A stretch of 64,000 bases of DNA. Origin: Hymenopus coronatus. Its lineage: Eukaryota; Arthropoda; Insecta; Mantodea; Hymenopodidae. The stretch spans positions 399,553,132-399,617,131 of the forward strand of contig CM060900.1 in NCBI GenBank assembly GCA_030762935.1, in the 5' to 3' direction. Below the pieces are notes generated by a model that searched no databases, had not been told where the DNA came from, and saw only the letters and a list, made by a program, of their open reading frames with translations. Positions 33,721-44,739 of the stretch are shown here, in pieces (position 1 is the stretch's first letter; each line of letters opens with the position of its first letter). The position numbers and the translations under genes were made by a program.

Positions 33721-34924
33721 TGATAGGTTCACTGGACATGGGGCACTATGTGGTCATTGTGTCACTAACTAAACAAGATGGCAGGTTTGCCAGGCTGCCA
33801 CAAACCCACAGATTGTGATGACGCATAACATTACAAACCAGTATTTGCACCACTTCATGTCAGGAGTAATCAATACTGTTCATGCCACTAGATATCACAA
33901 TGCTAGCGCACCTCTGTGGTGGAAATGAGATATATAGGGGATTTAGGTATCTCCGGTAGAGCATCAGATTATACATTACTTAGAGGCTGTGGAACAAAGG
34001 GGGGGAATGGTATTTCTAATCAGAATTTAATGAGACCAGATGAGATATGTAATTTTAAGTTAATAAATAGTTTGTATTGACATTAAGTGTAGGTGTTTAC
34101 ATTATTAACATAATTGGAAATGGTGAAGAAGAATTAACATCTGGTAGCACAATTATGTTACAGCTTACCTTGAGTTGAGCAGTTCTGTGATCCGAGTCTG
34201 ATCTTGAGGTGATCAAAGTTCTCTGATAAGAAATGAAGTAAGAAATGAAACAGAGATTTTAATTGGTTCTTGATGGAGCGACAAATGATATGGAGTTGAC
34301 CAACAATTAGCCTAGAGAGATGACATCTTTAAAATTTGAGAGAGTTAAATATTATTTCTCAGCTAAAGAAACCACTGTCAATAGCAATGTGAGTTAACCA
34401 CAGTTATCGAACGACTGGTGTGCAGCCATTGGCTTGCAATTCTACACTCTCAGCTATGAAGAAATAGTGTACATGAACATTAAGAACATTAAAAGAAATT
34501 GTTTTCTTCCTTCAGACAAATTATAGCCTAATTATCAAGTTCCTATAAAGTTTAAAACTGTGAAAGCATAATTCTCAGACTGTTACAAATCATATCATAT
34601 CAAAATTAATGTTCAAAATCAATTATTGTTAAATATGTTAACCATTATGCTTCAGACTACTTTATAACTCAGACATGAATAACTCAAAGTATTCAATAAA
34701 TCACCTAAGTATCATTGAATTTTATCCAGAGAGCAATAAGAGAAAGTATGCCTTTTGCAAAAGTAGCACACTGTCAGTAAAATACGGAGGTGATAGGCAG
34801 TGATAGGCAGTAACCTTTCAGATAGTTAAAGCAATAAATATGTTTTAAGTAAACAACAGAAAATGAGGGAACAGGCTTGCCTTTATGAAAATCACAAGTG
34901 TTAATAGTATAAATGAGAAGAATG
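33721..34924. other. AT-rich background, no gene seen
   Basis: No supported feature apart from the possible tRNA-like fragment near 33945 listed among the rejected items. Confidence 0.4.
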
Positions 34925-35560
34925 AATATGAGGCGTGACTGGAAGGTCAGTACCATTTCCTTTTACTGCTACTATGATGCTAGTGTCACAATTCCATGAA
35001 TTTGCACTCATCTCTCTGATTCATTGTCTGCCACTGATGACATTACAGCCAGGTCATATTGTGTACAGTATTTAGTGATCATTCAAAATATTGAAGACAT
35101 TTTCTGATTTTACCCACTGTGAAATGTGTCGCATAATACGGTTCTCGAATACAAGGAATGTTAAACCAGGTGAAATTCATTGTCAACTTGTAGAGATTTA
35201 CAGTGAAAGTTTAGTGACAGATGGAATGCTGAGAGATTGGGTTAAGCAATTCAATGAATAGATGATCTAATCTTTATGACAAAGCAAGGAGTGGGCAACC
35301 TTTAGTAGTCAATGATGGTTTGTTTGAACAAATGAGGCAATTTGTGAGAACAGATGGTGCACAGTAAGAATGCTTTCTGATATGTTTCAATAAAACCCAG
35401 TGTTCAGCAGTGGCTCTCTTCTGGCAGCAGCTTTCTTTGGAGAGGGCATACAAAAGTTGATTCCTAGCTATGACAAATGCCTGAACAATGGTTGTAGCTA
35501 TACCAAGAATGGGTTAAGGAATGCTTTTTAATATACGAATAAACGTTGTGAAAAAAATTA
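34925..35560 (+). pseudogene. mariner-like element, internally deleted
   Basis: The plus strand from about 35116 reads CEMCRIIRFSNTRNVKPGEI and YSESLVTDGMLRDWVKQF, the N-terminal helix-turn-helix of mariner transposases. After loss of the middle, about 35455 reads LIPSYDKCLNN, their conserved C-terminal motif. The catalytic DDD region is missing. The word gaggcgtgactggaaggtc at 34931 resembles a mariner terminal repeat. Stops are frequent. It is an old fossil. Confidence 0.7.
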
Positions 35561-36127
35561 TTTTTTGCCTTCTTTTTCCAAACTCACATTCCGCATATGA
35601 CTCATACAAAAGATTGAAACACAACTCACTATAGTTTAAATTAAAGGAACAAATATTACAGATAAAAAGTATAATTGGTAGTGCTTTAATCTGACAGAGT
35701 AGTTATTGAAATACTATATTTAAAAAAAGTTATTTTAAGTGCAATTTAATAGAAAATAACCAGTTCCTAGATATAAATTCACATTTGGCACTTTGTTGGG
35801 TCACCTAATTAAAATCAAGGGAATGGAAAATCCATCCTTCTCTATTCGGAAGCAAATTTTGTAATTTTCTGTTCCTTTTGAAATGTTCTGAGTTCTCTTA
35901 ATAGGCAAGTTTCAAAAAGAGAAAGTCTCTTTCATCTGCAGTAGAATTTCGAGAAGAACTTTTGATTCTCAGCACTGAAAACATACTAGGAGAAATTGTG
36001 TATAGCTTATTTAGTTGTTTATTTATTGGTTTGCTTAGTTCTTTATTTTTTCAGTATACAAATACATAAAATCCTGTTTAGACTGAAGATATATTAGGGT
36101 ATTAGTTACAAACCAAATGCATTTACA

Positions 36128-36129
<2 letters not shown>

Positions 36130-36213
<84 letters not shown>
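36130..36213 (+). repeat. (AAT)n microsatellite
   Basis: Perfect or nearly perfect aat/ata units for about 84 bases. On the minus strand it is (ATT)n, directly after the end of the sequence at 36214-36440. Confidence 0.95.
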
Positions 36214-36217
<4 letters not shown>

Positions 36218-36440
36218 GAGTCCATAACAAACCTTCAGGGCAAGGGCCTCCTACTTATGGAGAGGCCAGCTCAGAATTTGTACTCTGACATGGGGAGCCA
36301 ATCCATGAGAGTTTGGGTGTTTTTCCAATATTTAACTTTCCTAATCATTTCTTCAACTTGTTCACTTTTAGCCTGGTACAGCATTAGTAAGTACTTATTA
36401 GCCATGACTGGATGCAGGTCATGCTGCTAAAAAAATAAAA
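36214..36440 (-). mobile_element. Probable retroelement 3' end with (ATT)n tail
   Basis: Minus strand: a short frame (MANKYLLMLYQAKSEQVEEM...) and then a conserved-looking terminus gccctgaaggtttgttatgg plus actctattt, followed without a gap by (ATT)n. A related word, aaccttcagggcacattcct, occurs at 37937. The element family is not identified; the call rests on the tail position. Confidence 0.35.
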
Positions 36441-38437
36441 AAAAAACAATACAATTAATGTATATTATAAAAAAAAAATACCATAATATGTTAAAATTGG
36501 AACATAAAAACTTTTGACAGTCCAGCTTTGGTGTTTGGTGTTTTCATTGATGGCTTGGCTTCACAAATATCACATTTCCCATGATTAAGCAGTTACCGCT
36601 GTAATGTGGTTCTTTATGTTTAGCTAAGCTCCTGATTTCTCATGCTAATGTGAACGTACAGTGGTTTGTCAAACCTAATATCATAAACATTTCAATGAGC
36701 ATCCAAGATTCTTCTCTTTGATATAATTAAAAAAATTACTAAATAAGATTTTAAATTATTAACTTGAAACCATTGATTTAATCCTCTTATCTTTATCGAA
36801 ACATAATATAAATTTTGAGTACCAAAAAACTCTCTTCAACCTAAATCAACATATTTAATTGAATCTAATCCGACTATTAAAGGGTTATGGTTTAGATAGA
36901 CTGATACTGGAATTCTTAAAAAAAAATGGAATCTAAAGGAAATGAAAACCATATTTATAAGACTTGGCTTAATTCCAAGGTCATATACGAGGTATATAAC
37001 TGGATCTATGGTTGTGAAGTTCACAAGGTCCTCTTTCTGTTACCCATATGTTTTTTTTGCTTCTAAATATGGTAATTAATTGAGGGCAGTTAAGGAGTGA
37101 ATGATATAAAACATTTAACAGAAAAATAACTAAAAACCCTGAAGATTCTACATTAATTAAATAATACAACATTCAAGCAAGTAAAAATAGACATTTTAAA
37201 AAGGTTGATTTACTATGTTAAGCTTTGCACTGTGTTAGAACTGGCACTATGAAGCCATGACAGGCCTATTACATCTTCAAATTCAGGCTTGTACAGGAGC
37301 TTTGTTAATTAGACAGCTGAACTGGCCAGAGCAATGAAGGAACATTTAGAAACTGCCACAGTATTGAAAGGAACTTCAAAACCATTCAGAATGAATAATT
37401 GTTAGACTGCATGTTCAATATCTGTAGGGAGAGAATAGAACAGCAAATAGAACCTCTGAATTTGTTGCCATTCAGTATCATGAGACAACTGATATTTCAA
37501 ATCACTGTCAAATGGTGTTGGTTTTCCATTGTGTATATGAGAAATCTGTATATGAAAGACTTTGTGTTTTTGTAATTCCTGAAGGAGGAGTTGTAGAATC
37601 TCTGGCAGAGTCCACAAGGAATGAAATATATGCAAAGCAAAGTGGTCAGTGTATGTAAACAAACCACACCCTTGTAGAAGAAAGATTAGTTGAATGATTG
37701 TGAATATAAAGGGAGGAAAAGAAAAGAAAATTCTGAATTGTGAAAAAGAAATGCTACTAAACATCAAAACAGTAGCAAAAGATATGTGCATATATGAAAT
37801 AAAATAGCAATTAAACTTTAAAGTGGTCGAATTGCACTGCAAAAAGATGCTAAGTATTGTGTTTTTAATTTTCTTATTAATATCTTAAGCTGGAACAAGT
37901 CAGTTTTAATTTCACAATATAATAATAAGGAATGGCTAAACCTTCAGGGCACATTCCTCCAAGGTAAAGGAAGAAAATAAATTATATGGGCATGAGTCCG
38001 GAAATGCTTTATTTCTGAGTTAGATCTTTTCAGTTTCTGCAACTCTTCACAGTGCATAAATCATTGAAATACGCAATAACAGAATGTCCTTCATATTTGA
38101 GACAAAACTCTTTCTTGCATGAAGTGTTGATTTGAATTAAGATAATGTTGACATTCATCTCAGTACATTACTTGTGCTCACATTCACCTCACTTCATTGT
38201 CTTACCAAATGTAGCATCTAGTGGTGTGCTTCAAATACCCGAAAGAGTGAATATTATATTATATTTTATATTATATTTTTAAGTAAACAAGAGGAACAAA
38301 CTTGTCTTGATTCTAAACCCTTGTATTGTATTTGTACAAAACAAATGACATCAAAGAACTTTCTTTACATATATAAGTGAATGAGTGGTCCATAATTTTC
38401 ATGTGACAAACTTAAAAAGCTTCAATTTAGAATAGTC
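36441..38437. other. AT-rich background, no gene seen
   Basis: The minus-strand ORF at 37402-37842 (146 codons) has no recognised motif and no splice support. Near 37980-38030 lies a word (gggcatgagtccggaaatgc) that looks like a repeat consensus but has no identified family. Confidence 0.35.
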
Positions 38438-39290
38438 CTAAAATCTTACTTTCAACATGTTATCAATATCATCAGATACTTCAGAAAAGAGAGGTTTAAA
38501 TTTGTCGTTTTTCTCCTTCAAAGATTGTTCTACTTGAGACATGTAATGCAACCACTGAGCAGCAAGTTTCTTGGATTTTCTGTTGACAATACAAGATATC
38601 ACTTGCTTGGTTTTGATAGAGGTTGTAAAACACTCTGTGAAAATGAATATTTTGTTGAATATGTTTAAGAGAAAAACAAATTTGACAGAGAAAAACAAAT
38701 TTGAAATCTTCCACTGATTTATTGGGGGTGTTTTAGCATACCACTAAATACATCACAAAGTATAGTTTTTGATCCTACACACTGTGTTTACCAATCTTGA
38801 CAAGTAATTCCATCATGTTGGAGAAAAAGAATAGACACAATTTCTTGCTTTATAATTGGCAAAATGGTCAAAACTACGGCTTGTAGTAAGTTATTTGAAT
38901 TTTAATATACATTCCTTTAAACACAGCAAAGGTTTCTAAGTGCTGCACAAAAGGAGAATCATAATCTGCAGCATACTTCAATAGTTCCACATAACAGCTC
39001 TGATTAATAGAATTTCCTTCTTCATGTTGTCCTCAAAAGACCAATTCTTGTTTACCCAATAAACTTAGAACACTAATAAGCTTTTTAGTAATAACCCTAT
39101 TCCACTTTTTTTGATTCAATAAAGTTATTTCATTTTTAAGCTGGTCATCAAGCACAACTTGTGTTCTATTTTCTGTAAAAACTGCTACAGCTACAGACGT
39201 TCTTAGATGAGTAACAGATACAGAATTTCTCAAATGCATTTGCCTAGTCTTGCACACCATGCTACTCTATTACATTTAACTCCTCTCTAA
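38438..39290 (-). pseudogene. hAT-like (DUF4371/ZMYM1-type) transposase fragment
   Basis: Minus strand: MHLRNSVSVTHLRTSVAVAV, then NRVITKKLISVLSLLGKQEL, VF, a stop, GQHEEGNSIN, CYVELLKYAADYDSPFVQHL. This is the order of the DUF4371 block of hAT-superfamily proteins, whose hallmark is LGKQxLxFRGHDE; here the Arg codon CGA has become TGA. A later frame near 38438-38700 (SKKLAAQWLHYMSQVEQSLK) may belong to it. The catalytic core and dimerisation domain are absent. Confidence 0.55.
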
Positions 39291-39544
39291 AGCCAACTTT
39301 GGTTAGAGCAGTAAAATACACATACACCTCTTAGCTTCAAAGATGCATGTACAAGTCTCTCGCTGCTCAGTTGATGCTGCAGCAAATTTGCTTCAGCTGG
39401 CTCACAACACTGTCAGTAATGACATATTAGTCATTAATATGTCATTCAAGAAAGAAAGAAGTGTGCCAATTTATCTAGATAATATTGAATAACTATGTGA
39501 TTATAATGACACATATTGTTAATAAATCTGTATATCATCTGTCT

Positions 39545-39610
39545 CCATGATATTCAGCTGTTAGTGTGCTAGCCTTCAGACAAAAGTTCTCTGTTCAATT
39601 CTGACACTTA
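39545..39610 (+). mobile_element. tRNA-like relic, possible SINE head
   Basis: tattcagctgttagtgtgct resembles an A-box region and tgttcaattctgac a B box, correctly ordered and about 45 bases apart. No acceptor stem pairing or SINE body could be confirmed. Confidence 0.3.
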
Positions 39611-39766
39611 TTGCAATAATTCTTACCAAAGCAGTGCTTCAGTTGCTTCTACTGAATGCATGCCACTGGTAGCATCAATTGTTTAATGCTAACTACAAAC
39701 TTGGCAAAAATATAACCGTTTGATAGTGTTCATTATGGACTCAGTTTCTGATATAGTGCAATAGAA

Positions 39767-40290
39767 ATGTACAGAAAAGCAGAGTTGGCAGCTGCACATT
39801 TGATTTATGTATTAATATGTGTAATTGGTTATGCTGCTCAACAGTTGTATTAGGAGAGATTTCCAGAACAGATGTGCCCCAATAAGAAGGTTGAAGCATG
39901 GAACATTCAATCTGCTACTTGCAAGTGGTAGAGGCCTAAGTAAAGAAGGACACCCGAACTGGAGAAAGCAACTCTGAAGTAAGACATTCCCAAGAAAGTA
40001 GTTGCAACAAGTGATTTTGAACACATGATTGTCTGACGAGTGATACATGAGGGGCTGCTGTATCCATACCATTTACAGTATCTGCAGTCATTATCAGCTG
40101 CTGATATTAGAACTTCTGTGAACATGTCAACTCTGATTTTAGTGCATCCATGCTGCTCTGATGGATGAACCATGTTTTGGCATAATCAGATTGTTAAGCT
40201 TCAGTGTGTATGAGATGAACCCTCATGCAACTGTTGAATCACAATATCAACATAGATTTTCTGTCAATGCTTGCAATATTGGTAACTGTT
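39767..40290 (+). pseudogene. DUF4817/Tc1-like transposase, N-terminal part
   Basis: The frame opens MYRKAELAAAHLIYV and passes QQLY, ERFPEQMCPNKK, RTPELEKATLK, VIHEGLLYPYHLQ and NPHATVESQYQHRFSVNACN. These are, in order, the helix-turn-helix (DUF4817), linker and first DDE-region blocks of a transposase group common in insects. Several stops and shifts interrupt it. The intact RTE LINE is inserted after position 40290, and the same frame resumes at 43450. The C-terminal blocks are found at 47727-48115. Confidence 0.65.
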
Positions 40291-40304
40291 CTTCTCTTCT
40301 GGCT

Positions 40305-43220
40305 CTACAGCCCTTGGTGAGCTTTGGCCTCCTGCACAATCCTCCTCCACATATCTCTATCTTCTGCTTTACTTTTCCACCCTCTGATTCCAATTTTTCT
40401 TAGGTCTTCCATCACATCATCTAACCATCTTGTTTTTGGTCTTCCTTTTTTTCTTCTAGCGTACAGTCTTCCTTTCAATATTCTTTTTGGCATTCTATCT
40501 TCTGTCATTCTCTCTATGTGTCCTAGCCATCTTATTCTTTGTGCCTTTATAAATTTCACAATATTTTGCTGCTTAATTAGTTCTTCTATCTCATAATTAT
40601 ATCTTATTCTCCATTGGTCTTTATCCTTTACAGGTCCAAAGATTTGTCTAAGTATTTTCCGTTCAAATCTTCGTAGTATTTCTTCATCTACATTGTTTAG
40701 GGTCCAGGTTTCTGCAGAATACGTTACTATTGGTCTTATTAGTGTTTTATAGATATTGTATTTTGTCCCTGTACTAATAAGCCTATTTTTTAATAGATTT
40801 AAATTTGCATAATAGGCTGCATTTCCACCTTGAATTCTTTCTTTTATGCACTCATTTAAATTGTTATCATTATTTACAAGCGCTCCTAAATATCTAAATT
40901 TGGATACCCCTTCAAATGTTTTGTCTCCAACTACTAGATTTTCAATTATTCTTTTGCTTTTGTCTGCTGTCATTTTCAGGTATTTAGTTTTTTTTTCATT
41001 TACTTCTAATCCTATTTTTTTTGACCTTCTTTCTAATTCTTCATAAACTTCAACTAACATTTTCCTATCTCTTGCCACAATCAATATGTCATCTGCATAT
41101 GCACATATCTGACTAGACTTAAAAAATATTGTTCCTTTAGTATTTATTTTTTCTACTGCTCTGTGCAGGGCTAGGTTGAATAGAGTCGTCGATAGTCCAT
41201 CACCTTGTCTTACTCCTGTGTTATAATCAAAATCCGGACTTAATTTATTCATTACTTTCACTTTGGCTTTTGTATTTTCCATTGTCATTTTTATTAGTCT
41301 TATTATTTTCGGTTGCACTTTAAAACATTGTAAGGTGTTATAGAGAACTTCTCTGTCAATTGAGTCAAATGCAAACTTAAAGTCAATAAACAGAAAGCAT
41401 AAATCTATGCCATGCTCATAGAATTTTTCCATTATTTGTCGTATTACAAATATCTGGTCTATCGTACTCTTGTCACTTCTAAATCCACATCGATACTCGC
41501 CTAATACATTTTCCGCATATTTTTTCACTCTATTATTTAAAATACTTGAAAATATTTTATATGCTACATTTAGCAATGTAATTCCCCTATAATTATGGCA
41601 TTGATATTTATTACCCTTTTTATATATTGGGCATATTATGCCTGTCTTCCAGCTTTCAGGCATCTGTTCCTTCCTCCATATTTCTAATATTAACTTATGT
41701 ATTGCTTTCATAATTTCATTCCCACCATATTTAATTAGCTCAGCGATTATGTCATCTTCTCCTGGTGCTTTATTATTCTTTAGGCTCTGTATTGCTATTT
41801 TAACATCCCAAATATCCGGTTCTTCTTCTTCTTCTTCTTCTTCTTCTTCCATTTTTTGTTCATTTCCATTTTCATTCTCTCCTTGTTCCTGATTATTTAT
41901 TGATTGTCGTTTATTTAACAATTCCTTGTAGTACTCAGCCCATCTTTCCAGTATATCTTTATCTTCTCCAAGAACATTACCTTCCTTGCTTAGACATTCT
42001 TTCATTTTATTCTGTTTCCCTTGTTTCATTTGCTTTAATGCCATATAGAATTTCTTTATCTCACTCTGTTGAATCAGCGTTTCTATTTCTTGGGTTTGCA
42101 TTTTCCAATATTCTCTTTTCTTTTTCTTACATATGTTATTAGCGTCTCTTCTTCTTTGACGGTATTCTTCATAGTTATTTCTAGTTTCTTTCTGGAGCAT
42201 TTTTTTCCTAGCCATGTTCTTTTTTTCTATAGCTTGCTCACACTCTTTATCATACCATTCTATGTTTCTTTCCATTTTCTTTTCACCTATACTTATTTTT
42301 GCTACCTCTTTTACTGTCTCCTTTATTACCTCCCATTGTTCTTCTACACCTTCTTCTGTTCCTTTTTCATTTAATTTGCTGCTCATTAACTTTTGATATT
42401 TCTTTTTTTCTTCTTTATCTTTTATTTTTTCTCTATCCCATCGTATATGTTTGTTCTCTTGAACCCTCTCCATCTTCTTTATTTTTATTCTCATTCTCAC
42501 TTTAACCAAAAAGTGATCTGAATCACAATTTGGGCCTCTACAACTTCTTACATCTATAATTGATGATGTATGTCTTGCTTTAATTAGCACATGATCAATT
42601 TGATTTACTATATCTGAGCCTGGCATTTTCCACGTTCCTTTATGTATTTCTTTGTGAGGGAAGCAGGTACTTTTAATAATCATATTATTTCTAACTGCGA
42701 ATTGTCCAAGTAGATTACCATTTTCATTACTTATTTGATGTAGTGAATGTTTCCCTGCCACTCCATTTAAATAGTCTTCTTTCCCCACTTGGGCATTAAA
42801 ATCTCCTAGTATCACCAATGTATCATAAGTTCCTACTGAATTACATGTATTTTCTAAGCTTTCGTAAAACTCTTCCTTGTTTATCTCATCTTTCTCTTCT
42901 GTAGGTGCATATATAGATAATATAGTTATATTTTTGAATTTACCTTTAAGGCGTATTTTACAGATTCGTTCACTAATTGATTTAAATTCTATTAGGCTCT
43001 TTTTGATTTCCTTTGAGATAATAAATCCTGTACCATTAAGTCCAGCTTTTTTAGGTCCACTATATAATACCGTGTATTCTTTCTTATCTATTCTACCTTC
43101 CCCTGCCCATCTTATTTCTTGGAGCGCTACCACATCTAATTTATATTTTAATACTTCATTTGCTATTTCTTTCATTTTCCCAGGTTTCAGCATTGTCCTT
43201 ACGTTCCAGGTCGCCAACAT
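40305..43220 (-). CDS. RTE LINE endonuclease/reverse transcriptase, intact (971 aa)
   Basis: This single protein nicks target DNA and reverse transcribes its own RNA from the nick. The APE-type endonuclease lies at the N-terminus: WNVRT at 5-9, QEIRW with E35, YAPTE 104-108, GDFNAQVG 139-146, IDHVL near 208 and SDHFLV 234-239. A Lys/Glu-rich linker and a run of ten Glu at 458-467 follow. RT: YRGITLLNVAYKIF about 544-557, GFRSDKSTIDQIF about 579, FIDFKFAFDSIDRE about 611, GVRQGDGLSTTLF 669-681, YADD 708-711. The C-terminus carries SAETWTLNNVDEEIL and GRPKTRWLDD. No stop or frameshift interrupts it and all catalytic residues seen are present, so it may still be active. ATG at 43218-43220 is directly before the conserved LATWNVRT; an upstream in-frame stop bounds the start. 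Confidence 0.93.
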   Translation of the reverse strand: MLATWNVRTMLKPGKMKEIANEVLKYKLDVVALQEIRWAGEGRIDKKEYTVLYSGPKKAGLNGTGFIISKEIKKSLIEFKSISERICKIRLKGKFKNITILSIYAPTEEKDEINKEEFYESLENTCNSVGTYDTLVILGDFNAQVGKEDYLNGVAGKHSLHQISNENGNLLGQFAVRNNMIIKSTCFPHKEIHKGTWKMPGSDIVNQIDHVLIKARHTSSIIDVRSCRGPNCDSDHFLVKVRMRIKIKKMERVQENKHIRWDREKIKDKEEKKKYQKLMSSKLNEKGTEEGVEEQWEVIKETVKEVAKISIGEKKMERNIEWYDKECEQAIEKKNMARKKMLQKETRNNYEEYRQRRRDANNICKKKKREYWKMQTQEIETLIQQSEIKKFYMALKQMKQGKQNKMKECLSKEGNVLGEDKDILERWAEYYKELLNKRQSINNQEQGENENGNEQKMEEEEEEEEEEPDIWDVKIAIQSLKNNKAPGEDDIIAELIKYGGNEIMKAIHKLILEIWRKEQMPESWKTGIICPIYKKGNKYQCHNYRGITLLNVAYKIFSSILNNRVKKYAENVLGEYRCGFRSDKSTIDQIFVIRQIMEKFYEHGIDLCFLFIDFKFAFDSIDREVLYNTLQCFKVQPKIIRLIKMTMENTKAKVKVMNKLSPDFDYNTGVRQGDGLSTTLFNLALHRAVEKINTKGTIFFKSSQICAYADDILIVARDRKMLVEVYEELERRSKKIGLEVNEKKTKYLKMTADKSKRIIENLVVGDKTFEGVSKFRYLGALVNNDNNLNECIKERIQGGNAAYYANLNLLKNRLISTGTKYNIYKTLIRPIVTYSAETWTLNNVDEEILRRFERKILRQIFGPVKDKDQWRIRYNYEIEELIKQQNIVKFIKAQRIRWLGHIERMTEDRMPKRILKGRLYARRKKGRPKTRWLDDVMEDLRKIGIRGWKSKAEDRDMWRRIVQEAKAHQGL

Positions 43221-43436
43221 TAAATCATTCCGAGGCTTTTTTGCAGGTTTCGTAACAATAGCTTTTTTACAAGATTAGGTTGTTAACCTAATGCTTAACC
43301 CCCAACCTGGAGGACCAGGCTTCCTTATTTATGTCCCCAGGAAGCAGGGTGGTCCGGTTATACCCCCGAACACTGGGTAGCTCAGGCACCTCGGGGGCGC
43401 TACTCCCCGTACTCACCAAGGTGAGCCCCTGAGGGA
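43221..43436 (-). promoter_or_regulatory. 5' UTR of the RTE LINE
   Basis: The GC-rich leader contrasts with the AT-rich ORF. It includes complementary words that can fold (caccttggtgag; ccccgaggtgcc). An internal promoter is expected for an element of this kind but no specific box was identified. Confidence 0.5.
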
Positions 43437-43449
43437 ATTGGTAACTGTT

Positions 43450-43515
43450 AGGGTCTCATATTCTTCTAACCAGGCTAAATGGACAAATTTGCATTCTTTC
43501 TTAGATAATAATCTC
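43450..43515 (+). pseudogene. DUF4817/Tc1-like transposase, segment after the LINE
   Basis: The frame interrupted at 40290 resumes after the TSD. With two stops, it shows GLIFF, PG, MDKFAFFLR, which lines up with the family's GPYFLPxRLNG...FL block. The homology fades by about 43515. Confidence 0.5.
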
Positions 43516-44739
43516 AATTTTCATTCATTCAGCATTTGTAAAAAATATTACATGTCATTATTAGGACATAATACTATTTACAATATATGATGACTGATGT
43601 GACCGAATATTTACAAAATATGATGGTGTAATGTGATACAAGATTTATTTTTATATATTTTTTGGATTGTCTGCACATTTAAATTCCTTTGTTGAGTAGG
43701 ATACATTATTTATTAGGTATGGCTTTTGTTTCCTTTACCTTTTGTTTATCTTACAACTGTTAGATATTCTAAGATTTTTTACATAAATTTTTATGCATTT
43801 GTTGTTTAATAAACTCAATCTATATCTAAAGTATGAGTAATTTATTCTCTCTCTCATGTCTAAAAGTCTACATTTAAATGTTTTTCTTCCTCATGGTTTT
43901 AAACTACACATGTAATACATTCAGTGGCACTTTTCAAAGGTAGGCTGCATGACTACAGCCCCATTCTCTCCATTAGGACTAGCCTGAAGAAAAATGATTC
44001 TTTTTTATGCATTTAGAACTTGGTTCATATTAATGGATTTCAATTATTAAATATTACTTTGACTTGAACTAGAATATTTAGCTCCTTGTTTTAATATTTG
44101 TCTGCATTTCTTTCAACCAAAGCTCTGCTCTCTTTCCATCAGCATTACAATGCTAAACTGGGCTGCAGTAAATGCAGTCCATCACATTCATAATTATTGT
44201 TTTAACTTATAAAATGAAAATTGGATTACTGCAGTATGACATCTTCAGTGAGTGCTGGCGAGTTAAATATTAGTTCAATGTAATCTAGTTTTTGTATGGA
44301 TGGCAATTACATTATGGAGGCTAAGAATATCAGCGTGAAGTTTTTAAAATTACTGAAATTTAGTAGTTTAACGCTGAATGAAAAATACAATATAAAAGCT
44401 TCTGTGTGTCCTTATCCTATGTCAAATGTTTCTCAGCGTGCTACCAGTGGACAAAAATAATATATTGTAACTTTTAATTACCATTTTAAATAAATTTGAT
44501 TGGCTTTGTGACAGTGAAGTTTAAAATGTACTTTCCTGTTTTCCCTGTGTTCCCTTTGGATTTTAGATGACATTTCAAATACAGCTTGGACTGATTAGGA
44601 ATGTGCAATTTAAAAATACTATAAAAAAATTAACAAACCGTGAAATATTGAAATCATGTAAATATTCTCCTCAACATTCTCTTCAAGACTGATTAATATC
44701 CCTATTGGTTTAAGCTAAGCTTACCAAGGTTCAGTCTTG
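43516..44739. other. AT-rich stretch, no gene seen
   Basis: No recognisable coding block. It may be the flank of the hAT-like element to its right. Confidence 0.35.

Larger units (their letters stand above)
40291..43436 (-). mobile_element. Full-length RTE-clade LINE with target-site duplication
   Basis: About 3.15 kb, flanked by the perfect 13-bp repeat ATTGGTAACTGTT (40278-40290 and 43437-43449). It has a 5' UTR of about 216 bases, one complete ORF, and only 14 bases (agccagaagagaag) after the stop. That short, non-poly(A) 3' end is typical of RTE elements. It is inserted in the DUF4817 transposase fossil. Confidence 0.92.

Noticed and set aside
33945..33980. ccggtagagcatcagattat resembles the D-arm/anticodon side of a tRNA-Lys.
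   Set aside because: No T arm, no acceptor pairing and no B box follow at the expected distance.
37402..37842. 146-residue minus-strand ORF as a host gene.
   Set aside because: No recognised domain, and hydrophobic low-complexity residues expected from T-rich DNA.
40846..42505. Plus-strand ORFs of 60-100 residues inside the RTE LINE.
   Set aside because: They are antisense to the intact 971-codon ORF.
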